Origin: Saturnia japonica | Lineage: Eukaryota > Arthropoda > Insecta > Lepidoptera > Saturniidae | Assembly: GCA_033032175.1 (NCBI GenBank) | Contig: CM065320.1 | Location: 17,565,413-17,629,412, forward strand | DNA: 64,000 nt | Reading direction: 5' to 3' | In this document: in pieces, positions 1 to 9,654 of the stretch | Numbering within the stretch: position 1 is the first letter of the stretch | Layout: each line of letters opens with the position of its first letter | Notes under the pieces: model-generated | What the model was told of the DNA's origin: nothing | Database searches by the model: none | The model's input: the letters and a program-made list of their open reading frames with translations, nothing else | Made by a program: the position numbers and the translations under genes

Positions 1-2100
1 GACGACTCTCAGCACCACAACCCGCTGTGCAGCACGCAGTACACGTCTGCTTGTGGCGCCTAGAGCATCCACCCAAATCGGTGCCCCATAGACGGCCATG
101 CTCCGCACGACTCCCGCATAAAGGCGTCGGCAGCTCGTGCCCGGCCCTCCCGAGTTCGGGAGGAGCCGACCAAGAGCCGCCGCCGCTCCCACTATACGCG
201 GTCCGAGTCCCACAAAATGGGACTCGAACCGCCATCTTCCATCCAGGATGAGGCCCAGATACCTCATCTGGGCCCCAACTCGGATCCTGTGTCCTTCGAC
301 TATAATGTGTGCCCCAGGAGGCGGCCCTCACCGGGGCCCATGAAAAAGTAAGGCCTCGGTCTTCTCAGCCGCCACCCTGAGGCCCAACGACTGTATGCGC
401 CCGACCACGAGGGCTACGCCCTCTGTGGCCAGGCGCGCCACCTCTCCCCAGCTCTCCCCCTGGGCCACGACAAGGGTGTCGTCCGCGTAACAGATTATGC
501 GCGTCCTCGAAGGGAGCGCTACGCGGAGCACCCAGTCGTAGCCCAAGTTCCACAGGAGCGGCCCAAGCACCGACCCCTGTGGAACACCGCACCCTACATG
601 GCGCCGGGCCACAACTCCTTGGCCGTTCGCGAAGACGACCTCTCTATCCTGGAGGTAGTCCTCCAACAGCCGCCGCAGGTACGACGGCACTCCGAAAAAC
701 CTGAGTGCCTCTCGAATGACACCATGTGGCAGACTGTTGAAGGCGTTGGCGATGTCAATCGACACCGCCAGCAACCTACCTCTCCCCTGGGTCGCCACCG
801 AGGACCACGCCTTCAGGGTGGAGAGGGAATCCAAAGTTGAACGCCCTCTCCGGAAGCCGAACTGCCGGTCCGAGAGTTCCGGCCCCACTTCCTCCATGTG
901 CCGGATGACACGGGAGGCAACTATGCGTTCCAGCATCTTTCCTGTGTCATCCAACAACACAAGGGGCCGGTAAGAGGACGGGCAGTCTGGAGGACGACCC
1001 CCCTTCTCAAGAAGGCAGAGCCGCCCCACCTTCCAGAGCTTCGGGAACCGTCCGGCTGATAAACAACGGTCGAACAGCTCCCGCAGCTCTCCCCTCATGT
1101 GGCACAGCGTCACGCCTAGTAGTTGGCCCGGAACTCCGTCCGGGTCAGGTGCCCTACGCTTATTACGGAGGCGCTTCATCACCAACCTCATCTCTTCATC
1201 AGTGATGAGGCAGGGCAGCAACTGCTCCTCCACAAATACGCCCCCACTTGACATGGGAGATGGGAGGAGCTCTGGAGGGTCGGGCAACAATGTGGCCACG
1301 ACCATCGCCAGGACCTCTGGATTTAAGGTTTCCGTAAAAGGGGGCGCCTGCCTTCGGAACTTTTTCCTAATCATTCGGTAAGGGCGCCCCCACGGATCCC
1401 CATCCAGGGTCCTGAGGAGCTCCTCCCATCTCTCATTTTTGGCCCGGCCGATGGCTACCTGCAGTGACTTTTTGCACTCCCTGTAGGCACCATACAGCCG
1501 GGCCTCCTCCCCGGCTTGCTGTGTTCGCCGCCGGCGGCAGCGCTGGTACTGCCGTCGTGCCGCGGAGCAGGCCACCCGGAGATCAGCTATCTCCGGGGAC
1601 CACCAATACACCGCCCGTCTGTTTTGCGGGTGGCTGTTACTCCGCGGCATCGACGCGTCGCAGACCGCCGTGAGGGCCTCACGGAAACGGTCTGCAGACG
1701 CATCCACATCTTTATCCACTTGAGCTAGCGCTCGCCAGCTCTGAACAATGGCTGCCTCTTCCGCCAGCTCACGGTCGAGGCGGCCAAGAACCCATCGAGG
1801 AAACGCCGTTCGCCGACGGGGGCGGAGCGCCAGCTCCCCTGGGGAGGTGGAGACTTCGAACCGAATGTATCGGTGATCTGATAAGGTCTCCACCTCTTCC
1901 AGAACCCGCCATCCATGCACGCGGCGTGCGACAGACGGCGTGGCAAACGATACGTCCACCACAGACCCCCCGTTCTGCCGCACGCATGTGTACGTAGTAC
2001 CTCTGTTGAGGAGGGACAGTCTAACCTCAACTGTCCCCTCCTCAACCGCCGACCCTCGCGGGTCTGTGTTCGCCGCCCCTCGCGGGTCCGTGTTCGCCAC
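1..2100 (-). pseudogene. R1-type ORF2, endonuclease C-terminus plus reverse transcriptase, with a premature stop
   Basis: Encodes the end of the endonuclease and the reverse transcriptase that copies element RNA at a nicked target. An open stretch of 590 codons runs 2100-328. It carries the endonuclease tail (SDHRYIRFEV), RT motifs around YRPLVLL, the motif A aspartate (SIDIANAFNSL) and the catalytic YADD at 478-489 (about residues 538-541). It ends at a TGA at 330-328, but the same frame then stays open to base 1 with typical R1 C-terminal wording (MRYLGLILDGRW, LYAGVVRSMA, YGAPIWVDAL). The TGA therefore looks like a nonsense mutation, probably from CGA, rather than the real end. The apparent start MANTDPRG is not a true start: it lies inside the endonuclease domain, just after a frame slip. 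Confidence 0.85.
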
Positions 2101-2215
2101 CCCCCATGCCCTCGATGGGAAGCGGTGACAGCCGCCTTACCGCTAGCCCCAGGGAGTCGAGGAACGCCTCGAACTCCACCAGGGCCCGGTTTGGGGAGAA
2201 ATATACACCAATAAT
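2042..2215 (-). pseudogene. R1-type ORF2, middle of the endonuclease domain, frame-slipped
   Basis: Minus-strand translation from 2215 gives IIGVYFSPNRALVEFEAFLD followed by LGLAVRRLSPLPI, the central part of an R1-clade endonuclease. It then degenerates into a glycine/arginine-rich run made by two copies of a roughly 20-base repeat (GGGTC-GTGTTCGCC type, 2053-2100). The conserved GDFN catalytic strand expected next is not found in any frame. The downstream part resumes in a different frame (see the entry ending at 2100). The copy has therefore lost endonuclease function by a deletion or slippage here. The frame on this side matches the N-terminal half beyond the LTR element, which shows the break is due to that insertion. 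Confidence 0.75.
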
Positions 2216-2220
2216 GACGT
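2216..2220 (+). repeat. Target-site duplication GACGT, left copy
   Basis: The bases GACGT immediately precede the left LTR and recur at 7355-7359 immediately after the right LTR. The duplicated site lies in the endonuclease-coding part of the R1-type element. Confidence 0.95.
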
Positions 2221-2399
2221 TGTTGGCAACCCAACAATACAATTTTTTGTAATCTTGCAACATTGTACAAATAAATTCTCTCTTCCGCTTGGACCGCCAT
2301 CGTGGTGATTGAGAGTGAATTATCGTGGAACTTTTATTTATCTTTTTTGAAGTATCAGCTACCTAAATCTAATACAGTCCACACATGTAGTAATAAACA
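2221..2399 (+). repeat. Left LTR of the BEL/Pao element
   Basis: 179 bp with TG...CA ends. It contains AATAAA-type signals (near 2269 and near the 3' end) and matches the right LTR at every position compared. The LTR is short for a BEL/Pao element. It should carry the promoter, but no clear TATA box was picked out. Confidence 0.95.
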
Positions 2400-2776
2400 T
2401 GGTCCTTCGACATTTTACAATAAATTTCAACTTCAAAAAGAGTAAGTTCTACAGTACATAATTCGCCAAATTATATGTTCTACATTGCGTGGCGAAACGG
2501 AGAAACACCAAACATCCGTTTTCTATACAAACAAGTGGATTGAGCATCGCATCGTGGAGTGTCAGCATTGGTCGACGACGTCGAGCAGCGCTTGTGATTG
2601 GTCAATTTCCAAGCACAGCGGACCCCGTCGTGCGACAGCGGCGCCGGCGGCGAGAATCACGCAGTCACCTCACCGTTCACCGCCATTTTGTGTGCAGGAT
2701 TTTTATGAGTGGTGTTGTGTTTTGTTTTTAATAATTTATTACAAATTCAAGTGAGTGATTACAAATAAGTTTTACA
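2400..2776 (+). other. 5' leader of the BEL/Pao element with putative primer-binding site
   Basis: The sequence directly after the left LTR begins TGGTCCTTCGACATTTTAC. The leading TGG is what a tRNA-primed binding site should show, but I cannot name the tRNA. The rest is untranslated leader up to the gag ATG at 2777. Open frames inside it (2485-2754) are not related to known gag sequence. Confidence 0.6.
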
Positions 2777-3286
2777 ATGGAGATTCAACCATTAATTCGT
2801 AAAAAGACCACGCTAAAGGGCTTAATGACAAAAATTGCCAATGCAATTTCAAATGCACACGAACATTTTACAAAGCAATATTTATTACTGAAGGAAGAAC
2901 GTCTTCGCGAAGTATTCGCTAAATACGAGCAAATATCGCTAGAACTCTCAGCCCTGGATGCCGGAGAAGATGATTTTTCAGAAGTTGAAGAAAAATATTT
3001 AAATACTTTGTATTCTATAAAAGACTTAATTACGAAATTAGATAAGAATGTTAGTAATAATTCTGTTAAATTGTATCCTATCAAGTTGCCACAAATAAGT
3101 GTTCCGAATTTCACAGAACAGCGTGCGCTTGCGCTTGAAAATGCTGAACGACCATTACTAGATAAAGGTACACCGAAGAGTGTCCATGTAGCCACAGTAA
3201 AGCCAGCAGTAGAGGACCAGGCAAAGCGCATGAAGACACCAGCTGCAGAGCTCAAGACCTGCTTGCTTTGTGTTGCTGCCATCTGA
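2777..3286 (+). pseudogene. gag: BEL/Pao gag, internally deleted
   Basis: Gag forms the particle shell. The 169-codon ORF starts MEIQPLIRKKTTLKG with the helical BEL gag N-terminus and reaches LPQISVPNF, which normally opens the large capsid domain (DUF1759). It then jumps straight to TEQRALALENAERPLLDKG, which normally lies near the end of that domain, and shortly after shows a lone CLLC, the start of a zinc knuckle, before stopping. Most of the capsid domain, the remaining knuckle residues and the aspartic protease are therefore absent. This suggests two deletions, one near 3115 and one near 3270. A usual BEL gag-protease region is several hundred residues longer. The product is unlikely to form particles. 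Confidence 0.75.
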
Positions 3287-6200
3287 ACCTCTAGCTGATC
3301 TGCAGTCCAGCTATGAAGGACAGAGTACCAGCATTGCCACGTCCAGAGCACCGCTATTAAATACAAAATTTGGTTATGTTATTGCAGGTCAATTTAACAC
3401 ACTGCATACTCAGCCACTCATTACTTTATTTTGCAATACATGTGATTCTGATCTTAATCAAACTCTTACACAGTTCTGGAAGTCTGAAAGTATACCAGAA
3501 ACCTTTACAGAAGCAAACAGTGAACATGACTTGTGTGAACAAGTTTTTAGTGAAAATGTACAGCTAGACACCCATAACAATAAAATTCAGGTTGTCTTGC
3601 CCTTAAAGTTATCATTACATTCTATTCATCAGAACTTAGGTGATTCATTACACTTAGCTCTGAAACGATTGTATAACCTAGAAGCTAGATTTTCAAAGGA
3701 TACTAACCTATACATACTATACAAAGATTTTATTCATGAATATTTAAGACAGGGTCATGGTACAGTTATTGATATAGGTCAATACAATTTAGCAACTGAT
3801 CCAGTTTACTTCTTACCTCATCACCCAGTACTTAGATTAGATAAAAAGACAACTAAGTGTCGAGTTGTGTTTGATGGGTCAATGAAGACTAATACAAAAA
3901 CTTCTTTAAATAATTTATTGCTTAATGGACCTGTAGTACAAAAAGAACTGGTAGATGTTTTGTTACTATTCAGAGTAGAGTTGTATTTCTTTATAACAGA
4001 CATCAAAAATATGTTTAGAAATATATTATTACAGCCTGAGTATAGGTCGTTACAAAATATTCTATGGCGAGATACTCCCAATGAAAGTGTTAAATGTATT
4101 CAACTAAACACTGTTCCATATGGTTTAAAGAGTTCCTCTTACTTGGCAACAAGATGTTTAAAGTTCTTAGCTGATATGTACAAAGAAGAGTTTCCCATTG
4201 CTGCTTATATTATTAACAATTCAACCTATGTTGATGATATACTTTATTCTGATAGTTCACCTGATAATTTAATAGAAGCCAAACATCAGTTATGTAGCTT
4301 CTTAAGTCGAGGCAGTTTTCAATTACATAAATGGGTTTCGAATTCATCAGATCTGTTAGGAGAGGTCCCAGAAAATCAACAACATTTTGATGAGATTGAT
4401 TTAGAGAAAAATAACTTTTCAATTAAAACTCTAGGTATGAATTACAATGTAAAATCAGATGCTTTTATAATTTCTAGTCCTAAGGCTGTGGAAAGGGTGC
4501 CCCTTTCCAAGCGTGAAATTCTAAGTTTTATAAGTAAGTTTTATGACCCACTGGGTCTTGCTGGTTCTATTTTGGTTGGTGCAAAGGTAATCATGCAGCG
4601 GTTGTGGTTGGCTAAACTGGACTGGGATTCACTGCCTGATGGGGAGTTGCTTCAATTATGGCATGAGTTTTACAACAGCTTGTTTTTAATGAAACCTATA
4701 CCTGTACAGCGGTACATAGGTTTACAAAATACATGTCTTGCACAAATTATAGGGTTTGCAGATGCTTCTAGCAGCACTGCCTATGGTTGTTGCATCTATT
4801 TAAGGACAGTTGATTCAGGAGGCTATATTAAGATTTTTTTGCTTTGTTCTAAGTCACGGATAAATCCAATTGCTCAAAGTTTGTCTGTTCCCAGACTAGA
4901 ACTAAATGCTGCTCTCTTGCTTGCCAAGCTTGCAAGCAGAGTTCATGAGACTTTGATTACAAAAATGCACATACATCAGGTTATTCTCTATTCAGACTCA
5001 CAGATTGTTCTTGCATGGCTTAAAACTAACATAAACACACTCAAGGCATATGTTGCTAACCGTGTTAAGGTCATATCACAACTTACACAGTCTTACACCT
5101 GGTCATATGTAAACTCTGCGGAGAACCCTGCTGACTGTATTAGCAGAGGAGTCATGCCAGATCATCTTGCTGATCATCACCTGTGGTGGAGAGGACCACT
5201 ATTTTTAAATTCATGTAAGTACAAACCAGAGTTAAGCTTTGTTTTTCCACAAAATTTACCTGAGGTCAAGGACAGCTCGGTATGTTTAAGCGCAATGCTA
5301 TGCACGTCCATTGAGATACAGATCTTATATCTTGACTTTCTTGATAAATTTTCTGATATTGATAGAATGCAGAGAGTTTTAGCATACATCTTACGCTTTT
5401 GTCAGAATGTAAAGAATAAGGTCAAAAATAGGCTTAACTATGTAACAAGTCAAGAACTTGATTATTCAATGTCATTAATTGTAAAGTATGAACAGCAAAA
5501 ATATTTGTTAGATGATATTCATGTGTTAAAATGTGGTAAAACTATTTGTAAAGGTAATTTAAAACCTCTGTGTCCGTTTATTGACGACAAAGGTTTAGTT
5601 CGTGTCGGCGGTCGTTTACATAATGCTTCTATTCCATATTCTCAAAAACATCCAATCATTTTGCCACGTGATTCACGGGTGACTGATCTAATTATTTTAA
5701 GTGAACATCTAAAAAACTTCCATGCAGGACCTAAGCTTGTTTTGTCGACTATTAAACAAAGATTTTGGATTGTACATGCGCTGAGACAAGTTAAAAAAGT
5801 TTTACATAAATGTACAGTTTGTTTTAGATTAAAAGCAGAAGCATCTAAACAGTTAATGGGTTCTTTACCCCATGATAGGGTAAATGCGTGTCGTCCCTTT
5901 CAAAAGGTTGGTCTTGACTATGCTGGACCTATACCACTTAAATTAGCTAGAATTAGAAAGCCTATAATTACAAAAGGTTATGTATGTATATTTGTTTGTT
6001 TTGTAACCAAAGCTATACATGTCGAACTAGCTTCTGATTTAAAAACTGAAACGTTCATTGCGTGCTTGAATAGATTTATATCCCGAAGGGGAATGCCTAC
6101 AGATATATATAGTGATAACGCTGCAACTTTTAAATGTGCCAGAAGTAAATTAGATGAGATGTATGAGCTGCATAATTCAGCGATTCATCAAAGACAGGTT

Positions 6201-6830
6201 TGCCAGTTTACATCTCAAAAGAGAATTAATTTTCATTTCTTACCTTGCTACTCCCCTGTCTTTGCTGGGCTCGCTGAAGCTGGTGTAAAAAGTATAAAAT
6301 ATCACCTAAAAAGAGTATTGTTAAAGTCTATTCTTAATTATGAAGAATTATGTACAGTGTTATGCCAAATTGAGGCTATTTTGAATAGTAGACCTCTCAT
6401 GTCTTTGTCAAATGATATTACTGACTACTCTTGTATTACTCCAGGTCATTTTTTAATTCGTACGGCTTTAAATTCATACCCTGAGTCCAATGTAAATGTA
6501 ATTACTAGATCACAATTTTGGAAAATTTGTAATGACATGAAAGAATCATTTTGGAAAATTTGGAGTAAACAGTATTTAAATATGTTACAATCACGCCCCA
6601 AGTGGCATGACCCGCAACCTAATGTTAAGATAGGATCTCTTGTATTATTGAGAGATGACAACATGGCACCGTTATATTGGCCCCTGGCTAGAGTAATTAA
6701 TACTTACCCAGGTAAAGATAACAAGGTTAGGGTAGTTGAAGTCAAAACTTCAAATGGTCATACACATAAAAGGGCTGTGATGAAAATAAGTGTGTTACCT
6801 CTGGACAGCAGCAATGCTAGTAGTGATTAG
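3270..6830 (+). CDS. pol: BEL/Pao pol: reverse transcriptase, RNase H and integrase, protease missing
   Basis: An open frame of 1186 codons with no internal stop. The first 40 residues are the remnant of the protease-RT linker (LLNTKFGYVIAGQF). RT follows: motif A with Asp 244 (FFITDIKNMF) and YVDD at 320-323. RNase H shows Asp 498 (GFADASS), Glu 544 (RLELNAA), Asp 576 (YSDSQIV) and a late Asp in NPADCISRG. Integrase has the zinc module H813-X4-H818 and C848-X2-C851 and the triad Asp 883, Asp 949, Glu 1003, followed by the BEL-type C-terminal domain (GSLVLLRDDN). All key residues are present. The frame overlaps the broken gag by 17 bases and lies in another frame. The ATG at 3270 probably results from the deletion, so expression as a normal gag-pol polyprotein is doubtful. 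Confidence 0.93.
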   Translation: MLLPSEPLADLQSSYEGQSTSIATSRAPLLNTKFGYVIAGQFNTLHTQPLITLFCNTCDSDLNQTLTQFWKSESIPETFTEANSEHDLCEQVFSENVQLDTHNNKIQVVLPLKLSLHSIHQNLGDSLHLALKRLYNLEARFSKDTNLYILYKDFIHEYLRQGHGTVIDIGQYNLATDPVYFLPHHPVLRLDKKTTKCRVVFDGSMKTNTKTSLNNLLLNGPVVQKELVDVLLLFRVELYFFITDIKNMFRNILLQPEYRSLQNILWRDTPNESVKCIQLNTVPYGLKSSSYLATRCLKFLADMYKEEFPIAAYIINNSTYVDDILYSDSSPDNLIEAKHQLCSFLSRGSFQLHKWVSNSSDLLGEVPENQQHFDEIDLEKNNFSIKTLGMNYNVKSDAFIISSPKAVERVPLSKREILSFISKFYDPLGLAGSILVGAKVIMQRLWLAKLDWDSLPDGELLQLWHEFYNSLFLMKPIPVQRYIGLQNTCLAQIIGFADASSSTAYGCCIYLRTVDSGGYIKIFLLCSKSRINPIAQSLSVPRLELNAALLLAKLASRVHETLITKMHIHQVILYSDSQIVLAWLKTNINTLKAYVANRVKVISQLTQSYTWSYVNSAENPADCISRGVMPDHLADHHLWWRGPLFLNSCKYKPELSFVFPQNLPEVKDSSVCLSAMLCTSIEIQILYLDFLDKFSDIDRMQRVLAYILRFCQNVKNKVKNRLNYVTSQELDYSMSLIVKYEQQKYLLDDIHVLKCGKTICKGNLKPLCPFIDDKGLVRVGGRLHNASIPYSQKHPIILPRDSRVTDLIILSEHLKNFHAGPKLVLSTIKQRFWIVHALRQVKKVLHKCTVCFRLKAEASKQLMGSLPHDRVNACRPFQKVGLDYAGPIPLKLARIRKPIITKGYVCIFVCFVTKAIHVELASDLKTETFIACLNRFISRRGMPTDIYSDNAATFKCARSKLDEMYELHNSAIHQRQVCQFTSQKRINFHFLPCYSPVFAGLAEAGVKSIKYHLKRVLLKSILNYEELCTVLCQIEAILNSRPLMSLSNDITDYSCITPGHFLIRTALNSYPESNVNVITRSQFWKICNDMKESFWKIWSKQYLNMLQSRPKWHDPQPNVKIGSLVLLRDDNMAPLYWPLARVINTYPGKDNKVRVVEVKTSNGHTHKRAVMKISVLPLDSSNASSD

Positions 6831-7175
6831 GTGTTATAATAGTTATACTGTTAATGCTGCAATCTTTCATTTACCTTTTTTGTTTCATGCTGGAGTAAGC
6901 ATAATTTTGTAACTTTATAATTTTATTTTTGTCACCTTATTAGATTTTAAGTATCATACTTTAATTACATAAATAGCCTTTGCTAGTATTAGTAATAAGT
7001 ATAAAATATTTAATTTTTTTAATACAATACATTTGTTTCGTTTCTTGGTTAAAATTTTAATATTAATGTAAGATATTTTTTTGTATAAAAATTAAATATA
7101 TTTAATACAACTTATGTATATGTATGTAAGTGATAAGTTTATTCATGTTTTCAATTGTTATTTGCCCCGGCAACA
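6831..7175 (+). other. 3' untranslated region of the BEL/Pao element
   Basis: AT-rich, no coding frame. It ends directly at the right LTR without a clear purine tract. Confidence 0.7.
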
Positions 7176-7354
7176 TGTTGGCAACCCAACAATACAATTT
7201 TTTGTAATCTTGCAACATTGTACAAATAAATTCTCTCTTCCGCTTGGACCGCCATCGTGGTGATTGAGAGTGAATTATCGTGGAACTTTTATTTATCTTT
7301 TTTGAAGTATCAGCTACCTAAATCTAATACAGTCCACACATGTAGTAATAAACA
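7176..7354 (+). repeat. Right LTR of the BEL/Pao element
   Basis: 179 bp, identical by eye to the left LTR, with TG...CA ends, followed by GACGT. Confidence 0.95.
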
Positions 7355-7359
7355 GACGT
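7355..7359 (+). repeat. Target-site duplication GACGT, right copy
   Basis: Second copy of the 5-bp integration duplication, immediately outside the right LTR. Confidence 0.95.
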
Positions 7360-7606
7360 GTTCTCCCCGCGCGGCTGCCACGAACCCAGCGCCCCTCTCC
7401 TTAACAGAGAGGGGTGGTCCGGAACTGTGGATCGCCTCAGAGCCATCCAGGTCCCCTACCCAGTGAGGCTGATCAGGGACATAATACGGCTCCGCAGCGA
7501 CCGCAACGTCAATGTTCCACTCCGCCACAGACTGAACAAATAAATCTTGTGCTGCGGCGGAGTGGTTTAAGTTGCCCTGAAGGTAACTACCATTGGCGTG
7601 ATCCAT
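7355..7606 (-). pseudogene. R1-type ORF2, N-terminal part of the endonuclease
   Basis: Starts at an ATG at 7606-7604 that shares its A with the TAA ending ORF1 (TAATG). It reads MDHANGSYLQGNLNHSAAAQ and on through DVAVAAEPYYVP. The asparagine of the LQGNLNHS strand and the glutamate in AAEPY fit the N-terminal catalytic residues of R1-clade endonucleases. The frame runs into the right LTR of the BEL/Pao element at 7354. If the LTR element and one target-duplication copy are ignored, the codon phase matches the fragment at 2215. The TAATG arrangement is known in R1-clade elements such as SART1 as a coupled termination-reinitiation signal; here it is only inferred from the sequence. Confidence 0.8.
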
Positions 7607-8098
7607 TAGTGAATCATAGTAGTTACCGCCAGGATGGGACTCATGGCCCTAGCAATAGGTGCAGGAGCAGCTCTACCTTTGGAGGGAGGCGGCTTGCAAT
7701 TTGCTCCCCCCATGACGTGTTCTGATGACCTTCCAGTATCAGAACATATAGCGCAACGTAACTTTTCTGCTACACAATTTGCCGCCATATGTCCGGCATC
7801 CCCGCATCTAAAACATAGTGCCCCTCTAACGACTGCTGAAGGGCATAGAGGGCGGGTGTGACCCACACCCATACACTGAAAACAGCGTATGGGCTTTTCC
7901 TCAAGGAATCGGATGCGGGCTACACTCCAGCCAATTAGTAGCCTTCCGGCCTCTGACAACACTTTGGCCGCAGCAGCTGGTAGAGAAAGGTGAATTGCAC
8001 CAACGCCCCTCCCATAGGTGCGTATTTCTCCAGCCCTTATTTGGGCTGGCTCGCACCCACCTTTAGCCGCCACAGCCTCCACCACTTCATCCCTCGAT
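7606..8098 (-). pseudogene. R1-type ORF1 (gag-like) with three zinc knuckles, N-terminus missing
   Basis: ORF1 proteins of R1-clade LINEs bind the element RNA and form the particle with ORF2 protein. The visible 160 codons end with MSPILAVTTMIH and a TAA overlapping the ORF2 ATG. Counting from codon 8085, two perfect C-X2-C-X4-H-X4-C knuckles lie at residues 68-81 (CFQCMGVGHTRPLC) and 91-104 (CFRCGDAGHMAANC). A third, longer one begins at residue 111 (CAIC...H...C). The codon at 8085 is GTG and the frame stays open upstream (SVSRDEVVEAVA), so this is a fragment and not a start. The usual N-terminal half of ORF1 is absent, which fits 5' truncation. Confidence 0.8.
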
Positions 8099-8105
8099 AC
8101 CGATT

Positions 8106-8478
8106 TACCGATTACCGATCGATTTATTTTTACCGATTTTTATACTTAATAAGAAATTTATTGTAATTCTAATAATTACCTATTAAATGATAGTCCAGTA
8201 TCCTTTTTAAAGTTGGCTGAAATGTTTTCAAACTGTTTAACTACGCCGTACGGCATAATTACTGTTTTATTATATGATAGAAATATGACGTGCGCTGTAA
8301 ATCGCGCCTCGCGATAGTTTATGTATACTAAGCGATATACCTACTGTAAATTATCTGGATTATACAGTTTTGCTTTACAAGGGAATTATTTAATTTTGTT
8401 ATTCCACATATGGTGAAAATAAAACTTGGGACGTTAGTATGAATTACCCGTCAAGTTTCAAATTAGGGATATTCATAT
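8106..8478. other. Non-coding DNA between two LINE remnants
   Basis: The first 40 bases, at the truncation edge of the R1-type element, carry several TACCGAT-like words (near 8098-8135). The rest is AT-rich with no coding frame or repeat that I recognise. Confidence 0.5.
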
Positions 8479-8960
8479 TTATGCTTTTGGTATGAAAGAA
8501 ATAAAAAGAATTATTTGGTGAAAAATTTTACACGGGAAATACACGCCATTCCTCAATTGATACGGCATATGAATTGTTAACAATATGTGTAAAAATAAAG
8601 TTGTAATGTAAATTATTACTGCGTAACTATAAACATCGCTAGTAGTGTTATAGCTTGAGCGACACATACTTGCTATTGGACAGTTGAAAGAGACTTTGTT
8701 TTTTATAAAAGGAATATGAAATAATTTTGTGCTTCTACTACGGATTTTGATGTTGAAGCTTACCATGCTCATAAGTTGTGGACAGTCTATAGTAGAATGA
8801 ATTATTTTATGTAAGTAAATTAATTCACTTGCTTGCCTTCTACTAGAGAGAGAGGAGATTTTAAAGTGTTTTGCACGTTCTATGTGATTAACCAGTGTGA
8901 TTGATATTGAAGGCAAAATGATTTCAAGCAGCTTTTCTGTATTCGTTCAATGTTTTTTGT
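8479..8960 (-). pseudogene. Non-LTR reverse transcriptase, C-terminal remnant (Jockey/CR1-like)
   Basis: The minus-strand frame reads ISSLSSRRQASELIYLHKII, then STIDCPQLMSMVSFNIKIRS and later CPIASMCRSSYN. This is the recognisable C-terminal region of Jockey/CR1-like reverse transcriptases (RR...L..LYKI....DC..LL......P.R..R). The 145-residue open stretch starts at a TTG codon. Similarity can be followed a little further upstream through an in-frame stop, so this is a decayed, 5'-truncated copy with no catalytic core. The exact clade cannot be fixed from the tail alone. Confidence 0.7.
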
Positions 8961-9654
8961 ATGACATGTTACATGTATTATTTGTATAGTTTAAGTTGAG
9001 AGAGGACGCAGTCTAAATCTCTTATCAACATGTTTTACACATTCCTTTGTTTTGAAATGATTCAATGAAATGTAATTAACTAGAAAACAAGTTTACAGGT
9101 TCAGTAAATAACTCGAAACATAATTATATATGTATCCTCCCGACTCTCCAGCCACACTAAGAGTTTGCATGAACCTTTGCCATTACCAAAAAAGCGGTAC
9201 CTAAATTGCTTCTTAAAAATAAACCTGCCACAGGAGACGTTGCTATCAATTTACATAAATTAATGACTCTACTTTTTAGTTGGACGTCACTCGAGAAAAA
9301 ATCTGTGAAACTGATTCTGACAGATAGTCTATAGTACCAGAAGTGTCAAACTATTAATTAATTCTCTTTAAAGGTATGAGGACCAGAGTCTATGATATTA
9401 GAATTCAGCCATCATCGTATGCATTAAAATACGCTGTGTTTCTACATAATAGGCTTGAGGTTTCGATGGAAGAGAATATCACTGAAAAACTATAGCCAGC
9501 TAGTAGCTATTATTTTAATATTCATCTTTGTTTATATTGTCACCTAACACTAGATGGCGCTGGCAATAAAAGGATTTAAATAGATTATTATAGAACTAAT
9601 ATTTATAAAGACGACGTTTCTTGGTGGTAAAACTTTTTATAATCTTTATAGGTT
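8961..9654. other. Non-coding AT-rich DNA
   Basis: No coding frame, RNA gene or repeat recognised. Confidence 0.5.

Larger units (their letters stand above)
2221..7354 (+). mobile_element. BEL/Pao LTR retrotransposon, recent insertion
   Basis: Two 179-bp direct repeats, both starting TGTTGGCAAC and ending AATAAACA, bound 5.1 kb. I compared them base by base and found no difference. The element is flanked by GACGT on both sides (2216-2220 and 7355-7359), a 5-bp duplication usual for BEL/Pao. The internal part holds a shortened gag ORF and a pol ORF in the BEL order RT, RNase H, integrase, with the BEL-type C-terminal domain. Identical LTRs mean the insertion is young. No envelope gene is present. 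A classical polypurine tract is not obvious before the right LTR (the sequence is TTTGCCCCGGCAACA). Confidence 0.95.
1..8105 (-). mobile_element. R1-clade non-LTR retrotransposon, 5'-truncated, split by an LTR element
   Basis: Read on the minus strand, the interval holds in order a zinc-knuckle ORF1 (8098-7606), an apurinic-type endonuclease start (7606-7355), its continuation (2215-2042) and a reverse transcriptase (2100 to beyond base 1). The gap between 7355 and 2220 is a complete BEL/Pao element. Three CCHC-type knuckles in ORF1 and the RT wording (for example EKGGRPP, CYADDTLV) are typical of the R1 clade known in insects. The 5' end is truncated inside ORF1: coding stops being recognisable near 8100 and AT-rich unrelated DNA follows. 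The 3' end lies outside the window, so the target site cannot be read. No rDNA flank is seen, so this need not be R1 itself. Confidence 0.85.

Noticed and set aside
328..2100. A complete 590-residue host protein starting at MANTDPRG
   Set aside because: The start lies inside an endonuclease domain after a frame slip and the frame continues past the stop; it is a transposon fragment.
2221..7354. Endogenous retrovirus with envelope
   Set aside because: No envelope frame follows integrase; the domain order and C-terminal domain are BEL/Pao.
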